A DNA stretch of 64,000 nucleotides from Danio rerio (Eukaryota > Chordata > Actinopteri > Cypriniformes > Danionidae). The position numbers were made by a program, and so were the translations under genes. Shown piece by piece: positions 12,087 through 25,212 of the stretch (positions are counted from its first letter, which is position 1; every line of letters starts with the position of its first letter). The stretch covers positions 9,576,501 to 9,640,500 of the forward strand of contig NC_133197.1 of assembly GCF_049306965.1 (NCBI RefSeq), given 5' to 3'. The notes below the pieces were generated by a model that ran no database searches, was not told the origin of the DNA, and saw only the letters and a list, made by a program, of their open reading frames with translations.

Positions 12087-12660
12087 AGTGCGGTTTATTC
12101 ATAAACTAATTTCGAGAGGATCACGTGCTTATAATCAACACGGCTGGCTCCTTGTTAGCTCCGTAATCAGCCCTATTAGATGATTACAGAAGCATTATAA
12201 ATAACCTGAGTTTTTCACTCCAGTTATCTTCATCTTGAAACTCCCCCCCTTTCCACCCCTACATCCTCCCACTTTTTTCTGATGGGGCGACACGGTGGCC
12301 CAGTGGCTAGCACTGTTGCCTCACAGCAGGAACACCGCCAGTCCTACCCATCGGGCCGGTTGGTGTTTCTGTGTGGAGTTTACATGTTCTCCCCGTGTTC
12401 GCATGGGTTTTCCCCAGGTTCCCCGGTTTCCTCCCACCGTCCAAAAACATAACCATAGCCAATCGACTAAAACAAATTATCACCCATTACAACCTTAGTT
12501 TACACTTCTCACGGTGACAAGCAGGGGAGTTCTCAAGACCTACCTGACCTCGAACTCCCCTCTCGGCCTTCTAACGGGAGGGAGGCCCGGGCTCGAGGAT
12601 ATTACGGGACAGCATGCCAAATACGCTTTATTGATTATCAGCTAAGTGTGAACTCTTGAA
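12087..12660 (+). repeat. Composite SINE-bearing repeat, copy 1
   Basis: The unit begins GTTTATTCATAAACTAATTT and ends CAGCTAAGTGTGAACTCTTG. Its middle (12,285-12,470) is like the tRNA-derived head of a DANA/HE1 SINE (GTGGCCCAGTGGCTAGCAC, GCCTCACAGCAGGAAC). Related copies are at 24.3, 40.3-41.2 and 51.2 kb. Confidence 0.65.
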
Positions 12661-13347
12661 ATGGGCAAAAAGAGTGTAGCATTTCTTTTAAACACAGGAA
12701 AACTCACCATTGAAATGGTTAAGGAACCAAAATGGTTCTTTTATGACACCACTGTAAAAAATCCCCTTTTGAAAAGTATCTTTATGTGTGTAATCCTGCG
12801 GTTGTGGTTACAGTCATACTGACACCAAAGAGAAAGTTCAGTTTAAATAAAGGCTGCTTTTGATCAAACAAGGACGCTTTGAGTGCTCAAACTTTAAACT
12901 TCCTTTCTTTTTTTTGAGAGATTTGTGAGTGCATGATTCAGTTTTTCTATTTACTTAAATGTGTAAATGTATGTATGTATTCTGTTTTCATAATCATTTG
13001 AGTAAATATTACTGAATAATATGCAATTGTTTACCTGTTTAAATTTGTGTACAGTATAATTTGTCTAGATTAGTTATATGAAAGAGCTGCTGTAGCTTTG
13101 TCTACCATATAAGTGGCTAGAACTAACATTGTAAGCCTTTAAGTTAGGAAGTATTTTGTATTATTATTTGATGTGTTATGTTTTTGCTTCTAGACTTTAA
13201 AAATTTGATTCTTTTTAACAAAACCCAGCACAGAAATAGCTAATTAAAGGCTTGCAGATTTTAACCCTGCTCATAAAATGTCCTAATGTCTGTTTATGAA
13301 TTAGCTTGTATCTAATTAATGCTTATGACCCTTGTGTTTTCTTGCAG

Positions 13348-13395
13348 GACGTCATTACGGAAGATCACACAGTGTACTCAAGTATCAGGACATGA
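13348..13395 (+). CDS. Ig1 distal cytoplasmic exon with ITSM-like motif
   Basis: The acceptor is CTTGCAG at 13341-13347. Frame 0 reads DVITEDHTVYSSIRT then TGA at 13393. TVYSSI fits the immunoreceptor switch motif T-x-Y-x-x-V/I of SLAM-family tails. Joined directly to the phase-1 TM exon, the exon would instead read RHYGRSHSVLKYQDMS with a stop at 13398. A phase-changing exon may have been missed. An ATTAAA signal lies near 13,575. Confidence 0.5.
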   Translation, partial: DVITEDHTVYSSIRT

Positions 13396-13400
13396 GTTGA

Positions 13401-15880
<2,480 letters not shown>

Positions 15881-15883
15881 ATT

Positions 15884-16624
15884 AAGGGCGCACTCACACT
15901 ATGCTATCCGAACCGTGCGCAGGCCTGTTTCCCAATAAGTTTAATAGTGTGATTGCTCTGAATTGGGCTCAATTGCGGTTCAGTTGGCCAGCCCTGGCCC
16001 AGTTGGAAGAGGTGTGCCAGAGCGCGGTACGCTTGTAGTGTGAGTGTAAAGCACGCCTGAGCCCGAAACTGAAGACGTGACGTCACGTTTAGGGTACTGT
16101 TTATATGGATTTATTAATCATTCTTAACTTTCAATGAACGCAAACTGTCATAGATTATTAAAATGCGCAAATCGAGGACAATTGCACTGGTATGGTTCAA
16201 GGTAGAGGTCTGCATTCCTGCGGCTGTGTGCGGGAGCTGCGGGACCCGACCAGATTTATTGCGGCGCGGATAAATGTCCGAATAATGCACGGGAGCAGCC
16301 GGTAACTGGTGTAATTTTGGACAGGAGTGAATGGTCTTACAATTTCGCTCCTGACTCCCGAGCGAGCAAGCACGCGTATGTATGTGTGTGAATGAGAGAG
16401 CGAGATGCTGTGTTTAGCTTGTTTGTTGCTGTCTATGTGTGTGTTCTACCCGAACGGGCACGGCGGGTAGAAAAAGAGGTGGATCGGGCAGCAGGACAAC
16501 AAATGCTGAATATAAGCGGGAGTGGTTGGGTTCGGACTAAAACCTGGCGGGAGCAGGATTCAAAATTTAGTCCAGCGCAGATCTCTAGTTCAAGGCAACT
16601 GTACCTAATGTGAGTCCGCCCTAA
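15884..16624. mobile_element. Non-autonomous DNA transposon, interrupted
   Basis: The left end AGGGCGCACTCACACT matches the inverted right end AGGGCGGACTCACATT. The target duplication is unclear. A 385-bp hAT MITE (16,203-16,587) sits inside it. Confidence 0.6.
16203..16587. mobile_element. hAT-type MITE inside another transposon
   Basis: Termini are TAGAGGTCTGCATTCC and, inverted, TAGAGATCTGCGCTGG. The flanking 8-bp duplication is GTTCAAGG at 16,195-16,202 and 16,588-16,595. An 8-bp duplication with TAGAG-like ends fits the hAT superfamily. Confidence 0.85.
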
Positions 16625-16771
16625 TGCTTTTGCTGGATAAAGCTCTGACTTGCAGCTTTTCTGCTCTTTCTCTTCAACTACCGCAGACACACTGCACACT
16701 TTGTGCTCAGACAAACCCTTTGTTTAAATAAAACATAATAATTTTCAACACAGTCTGTGTTGTTTACTGAC

Positions 16772-16933
16772 CTCAGTTCACAGTTTGAGTCTCGTACCAC
16801 ATCACTGAGCTCCTGCTTTGAGTCTCCAATGTGATTTTCCCTCAGATAAAGCACTTTTAGAAACTGCAGAGCTTTTGTGTTCGTCAAACACTGAGTTAAA
16901 GAAGAAACATCTGTGATGCCACAGTCGTTTAGT
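16772..16933 (-). CDS. NLR LRR exon 9 (last one seen)
   Basis: Reads LNDCGITDVSSLTQCL and then KVLYLRENHIGDS. It is more diverged and shorter (162 nt) than the other repeats. The donor CTGAG|GTCAGT suggests that another exon follows, but none was found below it. Reading through the donor gives about 30 more codons to a stop near 16,678, an alternative terminus. Confidence 0.7.
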
Positions 16934-17045
16934 CTAAAAAAAGGCAAACAGACAGAGAGGAAGAAATCATGGTTATCAGAGGTTTAATGCAGGAGTGTCA
17001 AACTAATTTCTGGACTCTCAGCCCTGCAGAGTTTATGCCTTCACA

Positions 17046-17241
17046 CAGGGCCAGCGCGTCCATAGAGGCAACCCAGGCAGCTGCTTGGTGCAGAAGTATA
17101 AATCAGCTTTAATAATAGGGGGCATCACTCCTGCGACACTCCCCTCCCCGGTCCTCGCTGTCATACGCGCAATCATCTCTTGGTTTGAGGGCGGCATGAT
17201 TACGTTAGACTAGGGCGCCAGTTCAGCTTGCTCCTGTCCTG
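17046..17241. mobile_element. hAT-type MITE, CAGGGCC family
   Basis: The left end CAGGGCCAGCG and the inverted right end CAGGACAGGAGCAAGC match the element at 27,132-27,477. Flanks CCTTCACA and CCTCCACG resemble a decayed 8-bp duplication. Confidence 0.6.
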
Positions 17242-17259
17242 CCTCCACGTAAGCTGGTT

Positions 17260-17350
17260 TTTCCAGCCTGACCAGCTAAGACCAGGCTGGAAGTGGCCAA
17301 AATCTCAAGCCAACCAGCTAAGGCTGATTAAAGTTGGATTTTTCAGCAGG
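17260..17350. repeat. CCAGCTAAGACCAGGCTGG foldback-type repeat
   Basis: Short copy of the same palindrome-rich repeat as 60.08-60.36 kb and 61.89-62.26 kb, ending TTTTTCAGCAGGGA. Confidence 0.55.
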
Positions 17351-17478
17351 GATGTCAGAAACTGAACGTTATTCATCTCAAACCGATTTTATAACTGGGA
17401 TATTCTAAAATAACATTGTGGGGTTTTTTTTGTAACATATTAACAAATATTAATTATGTGTAGCATGTTGTTAAAGCC

Positions 17479-17845
17479 GGCGTCAGGGTGGCGCAGAGAG
17501 TAGCATGATCGCCTCACAGCAAGAAGGTCGCTAGTAGGAGCCTCAGCTGGGTCAGTTGGCATTTCAGTGTGGAGTTTGCATGAACTCCCCGTGATTGCGT
17601 GGGTTTCCTCCGGGTGCTCCTGTTTCCCCCACAGTACGAAGACATGCGGTATAGGTGAATTGGGTAAGCTAAGTTGTCTGTAGTGCATGTGTGTGAATTA
17701 GAGTGTATGGATGTTTCCCAGTGATGGGTTGCAGCTAAAAGGGCATCTGCTGCGTAAAACTTATGCTGGATAAGTTAGCGGTTTATTCAGCTGTAACGAT
17801 CCCAGATTAATAAAGGGACTAAGCCGAAAAAAAAAAGAATGAATG
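17479..17845 (+). mobile_element. DANA/HE1-type tRNA-derived SINE
   Basis: Near full-length. The tRNA-like head (GTGGCGCAGAGAGTAGCA, GCCTCACAGCAAGAAGGTCG) is followed by the body (GGTTTCCTCCGGGTGCTC, GGGCATCTGCTGCGTAAAAC) and the tail TTAATAAAGGGACTAAGCCG with GAATGAATG. This family is characteristic of Danio. Confidence 0.9.
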
Positions 17846-18013
17846 TTTAGAATTGTCCACCATATAAGTGCATAGGAATCAGAAGTAGGATGTGTGTTTG
17901 GATATTGGGCATGGTGGATGATCACACTTTGTCGTTTTGGTTGATTTATTCTTTTGCTGGAAATTAGACCCACATTTAGAAATATTTGCACTTAATGAAC
18001 AAAATTATGTAAC

Positions 18014-19399
18014 TGTAGGGTCCAGCCAGTTGGTCCAATGACGGTATCCAATGGTGGATGAAGGTTCACTGCATGTTCGGTCTTTCCAGTGCACAATGTT
18101 GATTTATATTAAACTTAACTCATATCTGACTCCAATTTTAGTATGAGATGGTTTAGAATATTAATATGTTCATCCTCGTTTTATCTGACTCCCATTATAA
18201 AACATTGATAAGATTATTTTGTTTCCTTTCACATTATTTTAGATTATGATTGAATATTCTTTTGATTTGTTATTATACCTTATTTTCATTTACTCAGATT
18301 CCGATAGCATCTCGAGTCTTGCACCGGCCGGGTATACAATCTCTTACTACAAGCTTGTCAGTCTTGGTCATTAAACAGAGGCGATTAACCACTCTCCTAA
18401 AAAGGCAGAACACTACTTACTCAATTTAGGAGATTTTTATGTGGTCCCCATGGATCTGTTATTTACTTAATCAAGACAAAGTATTTTAATAATAATCGCG
18501 CAGGATTATACTATTGTAGATGAAGGCCTAAATATCCACATTTAAAGTAGTTTCAACAATATTTTGTTGTTCTAAATAGTTGGCCTTTTACAGTCCAAGT
18601 ATACATGAATAAATGCCAATTTGTTAGTCGGATCTCTAACAACATTGAATAGCGTGCCACGCTGCTCCGTCTAACATGTTTTAGTCCGTTACTAACCTGT
18701 ACAGTGGCTTGTAGTGCTATGGACAACAACATTTATCAGTGATAATAACACGAACTCTGTTTGAATCATTCAAAACATAACAATTTATTAGTCAGGTAAA
18801 TGTATTATGCCAATTCAATCAGTCAATTTATAAACGATCAATACAAAACATCAAATTATCAAAGATAACTCCAAGATGAAAAAGATGCATTCCTGACTTT
18901 GAAATATACATAACATGGGGCAGACCCCATGTTATGGGCTGATCTGGTTAGGCAGAATCGCCCTGAGTCCTTCTTAGGCCTTACCTTAAATAATCCAAGA
19001 ATTCCCTCAAGGAAGGGGGTGTGAATGTATAACAAAAGGCATTCACACTTAGTGTCACACCCCTCACAGTGGATCAAAAGATGCCTGAAGTTATATATTT
19101 ATTGTTCTGATTATGTCTATTTCTAAGAGAATGAGACCATTGTACCAATCGCACTGAGACATTTCAAATGATATCAAACATGATAGTTAAAGTCAGTTTG
19201 GTTAATTCTAGAACATTCAAACATTGAAATGACCATATGTGTGAGTTGGGGGGATGAAGCAGACTCAGATGCAAATGCAGCAGGAACTGGTTTTTCCCGC
19301 ATTCCCCTTGCTGAGTTGTGAAGTTACCAGTCTCTGTTTTCAGCTCATGATTTGAATTGTCAAAGATATCAGAATATTTGCAATATTTCAATTCTTACA
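18014..19399. mobile_element. Solo LTR fossil
   Basis: A 1.39-kb block begins TGTAGGGTCC and ends CTTACA (TG...CA). It is flanked by the 5-bp duplication GTAAC (18,009-18,013 and 19,400-19,404). A related block lies at about 54,254-55,732 in the same orientation. No internal region is present, so it is a solo LTR of an LTR retrotransposon. The family was not determined. Confidence 0.7.
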
Positions 19400-19651
19400 G
19401 TAACTAAATATGGAATGGGTGTCTTGAATGGAGTGGAGTTCATAAAAAAAAAACAGCCAACGTTTCCTGAATCCATGGCCGAGCTGACTGTCTCTTACAC
19501 CTGTGATCCCATCCACAAAACCATCCTCATAGCAGGCGTCTCAAGACAAAGACTCACAACTCTGAAGGTGTTCATGATCCCATTTAAGAATAAGCCATAA
19601 AATACCCCCATAGCCTTGTTAAGGTTAAAGCAGTAGGTGAATGTTTCTTAC

Positions 19652-19825
19652 CTCAGTGTCTCCAGTTTGCAGTCTGAATTGTTCAGTACGTCACATAAGA
19701 GATTCACTCCAGTGTTTCTAATTTGATTCTTACTTATGTCCAGTTCTCTCAGGTGTGATGGGTTTGATTTCAGAGCTGAAGTCAGGATCTCGCACTGTTC
19801 CTCTGTGATACTGCAATGAGACAGA
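19652..19825 (-). CDS. NLR LRR exon 8
   Basis: 174 nt, phase 2 at both ends. Encodes LSHCSITEEQCEILTSAL, NPSHLRELDISKNQI and a DCKLETL end. It is the standard 58-residue fish NLR leucine-rich unit (two LRRs). Acceptor TCTTCAG, donor GTAAGA. Confidence 0.88.
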
Positions 19826-20010
19826 CTGAAGACAGAAAGAGAAAAGACAATGAGTGGAATTTGTGTGAAGGTCACGTGTGAGTAAAACACATGATTGTTG
19901 AACAAATCAAATCATAAAAATACAACATGAATGAACAAACCAAAAGAGCAGTATTTGAGTTATAATCCAAGTCTGGAGTTGTTCTTAAGTTATAAATGAG
20001 TGAAATTACA

Positions 20011-20540
20011 TGTATATTCAGTTGAAGTTTGAATTATTATTGCCCTTTTTTTGTTCTTAATTTCTGTTTAAGGTAAATAAGATTTTTTTCAGCACATTTC
20101 TAAAAATAATAGTTTTAATAATTCATTTCTAATAACTGATTTATTTAATCTTTGCCATGATAACAGAATATTTGACTAGATATTTTTCAAGACACTTCTA
20201 TACAGCTTAAAGTGAAATTTTAAGGATTAACTAGGTTAATTAGGTTAACTAGGCAGGTTAGGGTAATTAGTCAAGTTATTGTATAACAATGGTTTGTTCT
20301 GTAGACTAATCGAAAACAATATAGCTAAAATATTTTTTACCTTAAAATGGTTCTTAAAAAATTTAAAACTGCTTTTATTCTAGCCGAAATAAAAAAAAAA
20401 ATAAGACTTTCTCTAGAAGATAAAATATTGTCAGACATACTCTGAAAATTTCCTTGCTCTGTTAAACATCATCTGGGCAATATAAAAAAAAAACAGAAAA
20501 TTCAAAGGGGGGCTAATAATTCTGATTTCAACTGTATATA
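20011..20540. mobile_element. Cyprinid MITE with TATA-CAGTTGAA termini
   Basis: The left end TATTCAGTTGAAGTTTGAAT and the inverted right end TATACAGTTGAAATCAGAAT form terminal inverted repeats. The internal text (AACTAGGTTAATTAGGTTAA) also occurs at 48,080-48,350. TA-flanked termini suggest a Tc1/mariner-type non-autonomous element. Confidence 0.65.
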
Positions 20541-20544
20541 TTCA

Positions 20545-20610
20545 TTCATCTTCTTTTTTTGGCTTAGTCTCATTATTAATCAGTGATTGCCACAGTGGAT
20601 CACACAAATC
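20545..20610 (-). mobile_element. SINE tail fragment
   Basis: Inverted DANA-type tail (GGCTTAGTCTCATTATTAAT, CCACAGTGGATCAC) cut off soon after. Only the 3' end is present. Confidence 0.55.
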
Positions 20611-21056
20611 GGATCATACAGCACTCATACAAAAGACAAAGACAGACAAGAACAGGATAAAAGTGCTTAACCCGAGAAAACTTGGGCCGAGCACAACATA
20701 CAAGACAAGACAGCACTAGTGTCTGGACCAAAATAAGAATTGACAAGACCAAAGTGGCAGAATCCTGATACACACTACATGGTGATAAATCCTTAAAAGC
20801 AAACTAAACACTTCTGTCCATCGCTGGAAATTCATTAGTTGTCCAGTATAAATGAAACAATGTCAGAATAATGTTTTTTTGCTAATTTTTAGACTGTTCT
20901 CATGTTTGTTCTTGATTAGTTCTTGAATAGTTGTCAGATTTCAGCATATAATAAATTTAAGAAAGTAATTAATGCTGTGGCTTGATTCCTGTTGCCTGAG
21001 AATAAATAAACATTAATAATCTCTCAGTATCTGCTGTACAGTATAATAATACTAAC

Positions 21057-21230
21057 TGTAGTTTCTCCAGCTTGAACTGTGGCTTCATCAGTAAATCACT
21101 GAGGTTTTTCACTCCAGAGTCTCCCAGATTATTCTCACTGAGGCTCAGTTCTCTCAGGTGTGATGGGTTTGATTTCAGAGCTGAAGCCAGGATCACACAC
21201 TGTTCCTCTGTAATACTGCATTTACACAGC
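21057..21230 (-). CDS. NLR LRR exon 7
   Basis: 174 nt, phase 2 at both ends: LCKCSITEEQCVILASAL, HLRELSLSENNLGDS, FKLEKLQ. Together with LRR exons 4-6 it belongs to a recently duplicated series whose downstream introns also match (GTTAGTAT then ACTGTACAGCAGATACT). Confidence 0.9.
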
Positions 21231-21491
21231 CTGAAGACAGAATGAGAAAAGACAATGACTACATGATAAGTTAATGTGCGAGTTAAAACAAAATTTTCAC
21301 TGAGTACTTATGGTCTTATTTAATTTTAAATTAATTACTGAAAAAGCATTATTACTATTATAACCCATTTGATTTTATTTTTATAGTTGTATTTAATTGA
21401 TCACACGACATGCAGATCTCATGAGAAATCCTGAAAACCTGACTAAACACTTCCTTCCATCACAGGAAATTCACCAGTTGTCCAGTATATA

Positions 21492-22552
21492 CAGTGCATC
21501 CGGAAAGTATTCATAGCGTTTCACTTTTCCCACATTTTTTATGTTACAGCTTTATTCCAAAATGGATTAAATTCATTTATTTCCTCAAAATTCTACACAC
21601 AATACCCCATAGTGACAATGTGAAAAAAAAAAATTTAATTGTTGCAAATGTAGAAAAATAAAAAATCTGAAAAATCACATGTACATCAGTATTCACAGTC
21701 TTTGCCATGAATCTCTAAATTGAGCTCAGGTACATTCTGTTTCAACTGATCATTCTTGAGATGTTTCAGCAGCTTAATTGGAGTTCACCTGTGGTAAATT
21801 CAGTTGATTGTACATGATTTGAAAAGGCACCTGTCTATATAAGGTCCCAGGATTGACAGTGCATGTCAAAGCACAAACCAAGCATGAAGACAAAGGAACT
21901 GCCTGTAGACCTCCGAGACAGGATTGTCTCGGGGCACAAGGCTGGGGACTCCTTTTCTTTTCTGATGCTCTGAAAGTTTCAATAAGCACAGTGGCCTCCA
22001 TCATCCGTAAGTGGAAGATGTTTGGAACCACCAGGACTCCTCTTAGAGTTGGCCAGCCATCTAAGCTGAGTGATCGGGAAAGAAGGGCCTTAGTCAGGGA
22101 GGTGATCAATAACCCAATGGTCACTCTCTCTGAGCTCCAGCGTTCTTTTGTGGAGAGAGGAGAAGCTTACAGAAGAACAACCATCTATACAGCAATCCAC
22201 CAGTCAGCCCTGTATGGTAGAGTGGACAGACAGAAGCCACTTCCCACCTGGAATTTGCCAAAAGGCATCTGAAGGACTCTCAGACCACAAGAAACAAAAT
22301 TCTCTGTTGCTGCCAAAGGTGCATCAACAAAGTATTGAGCAAAGCCTGTGAATATCTACCTACATGTGATTTTTCAGGTTTTTATTATGTTAAATTTGCA
22401 ACAATTTCAAAAACTCTTTTTTCACATTGTCATGATGTGGTATTGTGTGTAGAATCTTGAGGAAATAAATAAACTTAATCCATTTTGGAAAAAGGCTGTA
22501 ACATAAAAAAGTGAATAAAGTGAAGTGGTTTGAATACTTTCCGGATGCACTG
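21492..22552 (+). mobile_element. Tc1-like transposon, internally deleted
   Basis: The ends are CAGTGCATCCGGAAAGTATT and its inverted copy at the right (AATACTTTCCGGATGCACTG). It encodes the N-terminal DNA-binding half of a Tc1 transposase (ELPVDLRDRIVSGHKAGDS, VSISTVASIIRKW, RVGQPSKLSDRERRAL). The reading frame is broken and the catalytic C-terminal half is missing. It lies between NLR LRR exons 6 and 7. Confidence 0.85.
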
Positions 22553-22762
22553 GAGACAAACCACTGTCAGAATAATCCTGTTTGCTAATTTTCAAGCCTG
22601 TTCTCATGTTTGCTCTTGATTAGCCATTGAATAGTTGTCAGATTTCAGCATTTGAATAATTTTAAGAAAGTTTATTAATGCTTTCACTTGATTCCTGTTG
22701 TCTGAGAATAAATAAACATCAATAATCTCAAAGTATCTGCTGTACAGAATAATGATGCTAAC

Positions 22763-22936
22763 CATAGTTTTTCCATCTTTAAGTGTGGCTTCATCAGTAA
22801 ATCACTTAGAGTTTTCACTCCAGAGTCTCCTAGATTATTCAGACTGAGGTTCAGATCTCTCAGGTGTGATGGGTTTGATTTCAGAGCTGAAGTCAGGATC
22901 ACACACTGTTCCTCTGTAATACTGCATTTACAAAGT
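22763..22936 (-). CDS. NLR LRR exon 6
   Basis: 174 nt, phase 2 at both ends: LCKCSITEEQCVILTSAL, HLRDLNLSLNNLGDS, LKMEKLW. Donor GTTAGC. Confidence 0.9.
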
Positions 22937-23312
22937 CTGAAGATAGAAAGCGAAAAGACAATGACTGAGATACATGTTGATATGTCAGTTAAAACAATTT
23001 GATCACTGAGTACTTATGGATTTATTTCATTTTAAACTAAAGTAGGTACTGAAAAAGTTAATGAAAATTCACCATTTGTTCAGTATGAATGAAACACTGT
23101 CAAAATAATCTTTACAGCTCAGTTTTCTAGTATGTTCTCACAAATCCTATTTAGCAGTGAATGGTTTGGTCAGATTTCAGCATTTGAAAAATTTTATAGT
23201 AAGAAATTTTATTAATGCTGTGGCTTGATTCCTGTTGTCTGAATATAATCTTAATTCTAACAGTATCTGCTGTACATTATGATATTTATGATACTGTAGG
23301 GATGATACTAAC

Positions 23313-23486
23313 TGTAGTTTCTCCAGCTTGGATTGTGGATTCATCAGTAAATCACTGAGGTTTTTCATTCCAGAGTCGCCAGGTATATTCTGACTGAGGT
23401 TCAGTTCTCTCAGGTGTGATGGGTTTGATTTCAGAGCTGAAGTCAGGATCTCACACCGTTCCTCTGTAATACTGCAATAACACAAA
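23313..23486 (-). CDS. NLR LRR exon 5
   Basis: 174 nt, phase 2 at both ends: LCYCSITEERCEILTSAL, HLRELNLSQNIPGDS, SKLEKLQ. Donor GTTAGT. Member of the exon 4-7 duplication series. Confidence 0.9.
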
Positions 23487-23689
23487 CTGAAGACAGGAAG
23501 GACAATGACTGAGATTCATGTTAAGTTCATGTGAGAGTTAAATGCATAATTATTGGACAAAGTATCCAAGAAAGCAGAAAAATCATAAAAACATACACTC
23601 AACAAAAAAAAACAAAAAAAATTATTATATATAAAATATAAAACGGTGTAGTTTTTGCAATCATTATTGATGAGCTGAGCTCAAAACTT

Positions 23690-24122
23690 CATTCATTTTC
23701 TTTTCGGCTTATTCCCTTTATTAATCTGGGGTCACCAAAGCAAAATGAACCACCAACTTATAAAGCACAATTTTTACGCAGCCACAACTCTTTAAGCCCG
23801 GTTTAAACTTCTGCGTCAAATGATCAATGTGACTCACGGCAAATGCAACGAGCGTAGCCGTGCATTTATATTTCTGCGTGCTGTTTTGGTTGCTCTGCAA
23901 TAACACTTGGTGTTTTGTTTGTTCTAAACGCTTGTGCACGTGCAACAACTTTAACCATGAGGTAATTACAAAACAAACACAGCGGATGCCCTTCCAGCTG
24001 CAACCCATCACTAGGAAACACACTCATTCACACTCATACACTACGAACAATTTAGCTTACCCAATTCACCTGTACCGCATATCTTTGGACTTGTGGGGAA
24101 AACCGGAGCACCCGGAAGAAAC
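23690..24122 (-). mobile_element. DANA/HE1-type SINE, interrupted
   Basis: On the minus strand the body (GTGCTCCGGTTTTCCCCACA) and tail flank about 200 bases of unrelated DNA (roughly 23,768-23,976). That insert carries CTTCTGCGTCAAATG, like the GCGTCA-rich repeats at 48.4 and 56.4 kb. Confidence 0.7.
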
Positions 24123-24299
24123 ACATTTACAAAATGAAAAACATATACTAAATATTATTATTCCTGCATACAGTTCAAACACTAAATCTCGGGAAAAATC
24201 ATCAAAATCTGCCTAAAAATCATTTTAATACTCGACCAGTGTGAATGTAACTCTGTCAAAATAATCACTATCTAATAATGCCTGTCTAACAATACTCTT

Positions 24300-24887
24300 T
24301 TCAAGAGTTCACACTTAGCTCACGATTAATACGTAGCTTGTTTGGCATGCTGTCCCGGGAAAGAGACCTTAGCTCAAGGGATCCTCGAGCCCAGGGCTCC
24401 CCCCCTTTTGCAGGGCGAGTGGAGATTGAACTCAGGTCTATCTCAAACTCCCTCGCTGCTGAGGCCAAGGCGAACTTCCAAGACATTATAAAAAAGGTTT
24501 AGGCTTATTTTATCTATAATATAGAGCACATTTGGATGGTGGGAGGACACCGGGGAACCCGGGTAAAACCCACGCGGACACGGGGAGAACATGCAAACTC
24601 CACACAGAAATACCAGATGGCTCAGCGAGGACCCAACACCATTGGTATTCTTGCTGTGAGGCAACAGTGCTAGTCACTGGGCCACCGTGCCGCCCATTCT
24701 GGATAAAGGAGGAAGAAGGGGAGGAGGGGGGTTTCTTCCAGACGAAGATAGTTGTAGAAAGGAAATGCGGATATATATAGTGATTTGGGATCCTTTAATT
24801 GGAGGATCATAATTAGCTAACGTGGAGCAGCTGGGTCAATCATGAGCACATGCTCCTCTCGAAATTAGTTTAAAATTAAACTTCACT
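24300..24887 (-). repeat. Composite SINE-bearing repeat, copy 2
   Basis: Inverted relative to copy 1. It starts CAAGAGTTCACACTTAGCTC, has the SINE-like head inverted near 24,540-24,700, and ends AAATTAAACTTCAC. It lies in the NLR intron between LRR exons 4 and 5. Confidence 0.65.
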
Positions 24888-25038
24888 TATCATCATTTCA
24901 TAGTGTGGAAGTTTCAGATTCCAGCATTTGAAATAATTTTATAGCAAGAAAGTTGATGCATTTTGTGACTCTAATCATGTCTTTTTAAAATAAAACTTTA
25001 ATCTCTCAGTATCTGCTGTGCAGTATAATGATACTAAC

Positions 25039-25212
25039 CATAGTTTCTCCAGCTTTAATTGTGGCTCGATTAGGAAATCACTGAGGATTTTCACTCCAGA
25101 CTCTCCCGGTCCATTCCACATCAGGATCAGTTCTCTCAGGTGTGATGGGTTTAATTTCAGAGCTGAAGTTAGGCTCTCCCACTGATCATCTGTAAAACTG
25201 CATCCACCCAGA
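25039..25212 (-). CDS. NLR LRR exon 4
   Basis: 174 nt, phase 2 at both ends: LGGCSFTDDQWESLTSAL, HLRELILMWNGPGES, LKLEKLW. More diverged than exons 5-7, with Trp for Cys in the second repeat position. Confidence 0.88.

Larger units (their letters stand above)
8254..13400 (+). other. Ig1: SLAM/CD48-like Ig receptor gene
   Basis: This is a type I membrane receptor model: leader (to 8347), V-like Ig (8573-8902), C2-like Ig (9172-9468), TM (9549-9662) and a distal 3' exon (13348-13395 or 13400). All visible boundaries down to the TM exon are phase 1, as usual for Ig receptor genes. The V-like domain lacks the canonical cysteine pair but keeps DRLKMDNKTGSLTIT and HSGLYKL, as in the fish CD48/CD244/SLAMF-like family. 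The product is expected to mediate surface recognition on leukocytes. Its ligand is unknown. The join from the TM exon to the last exon is uncertain (see findings). Confidence 0.75.
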
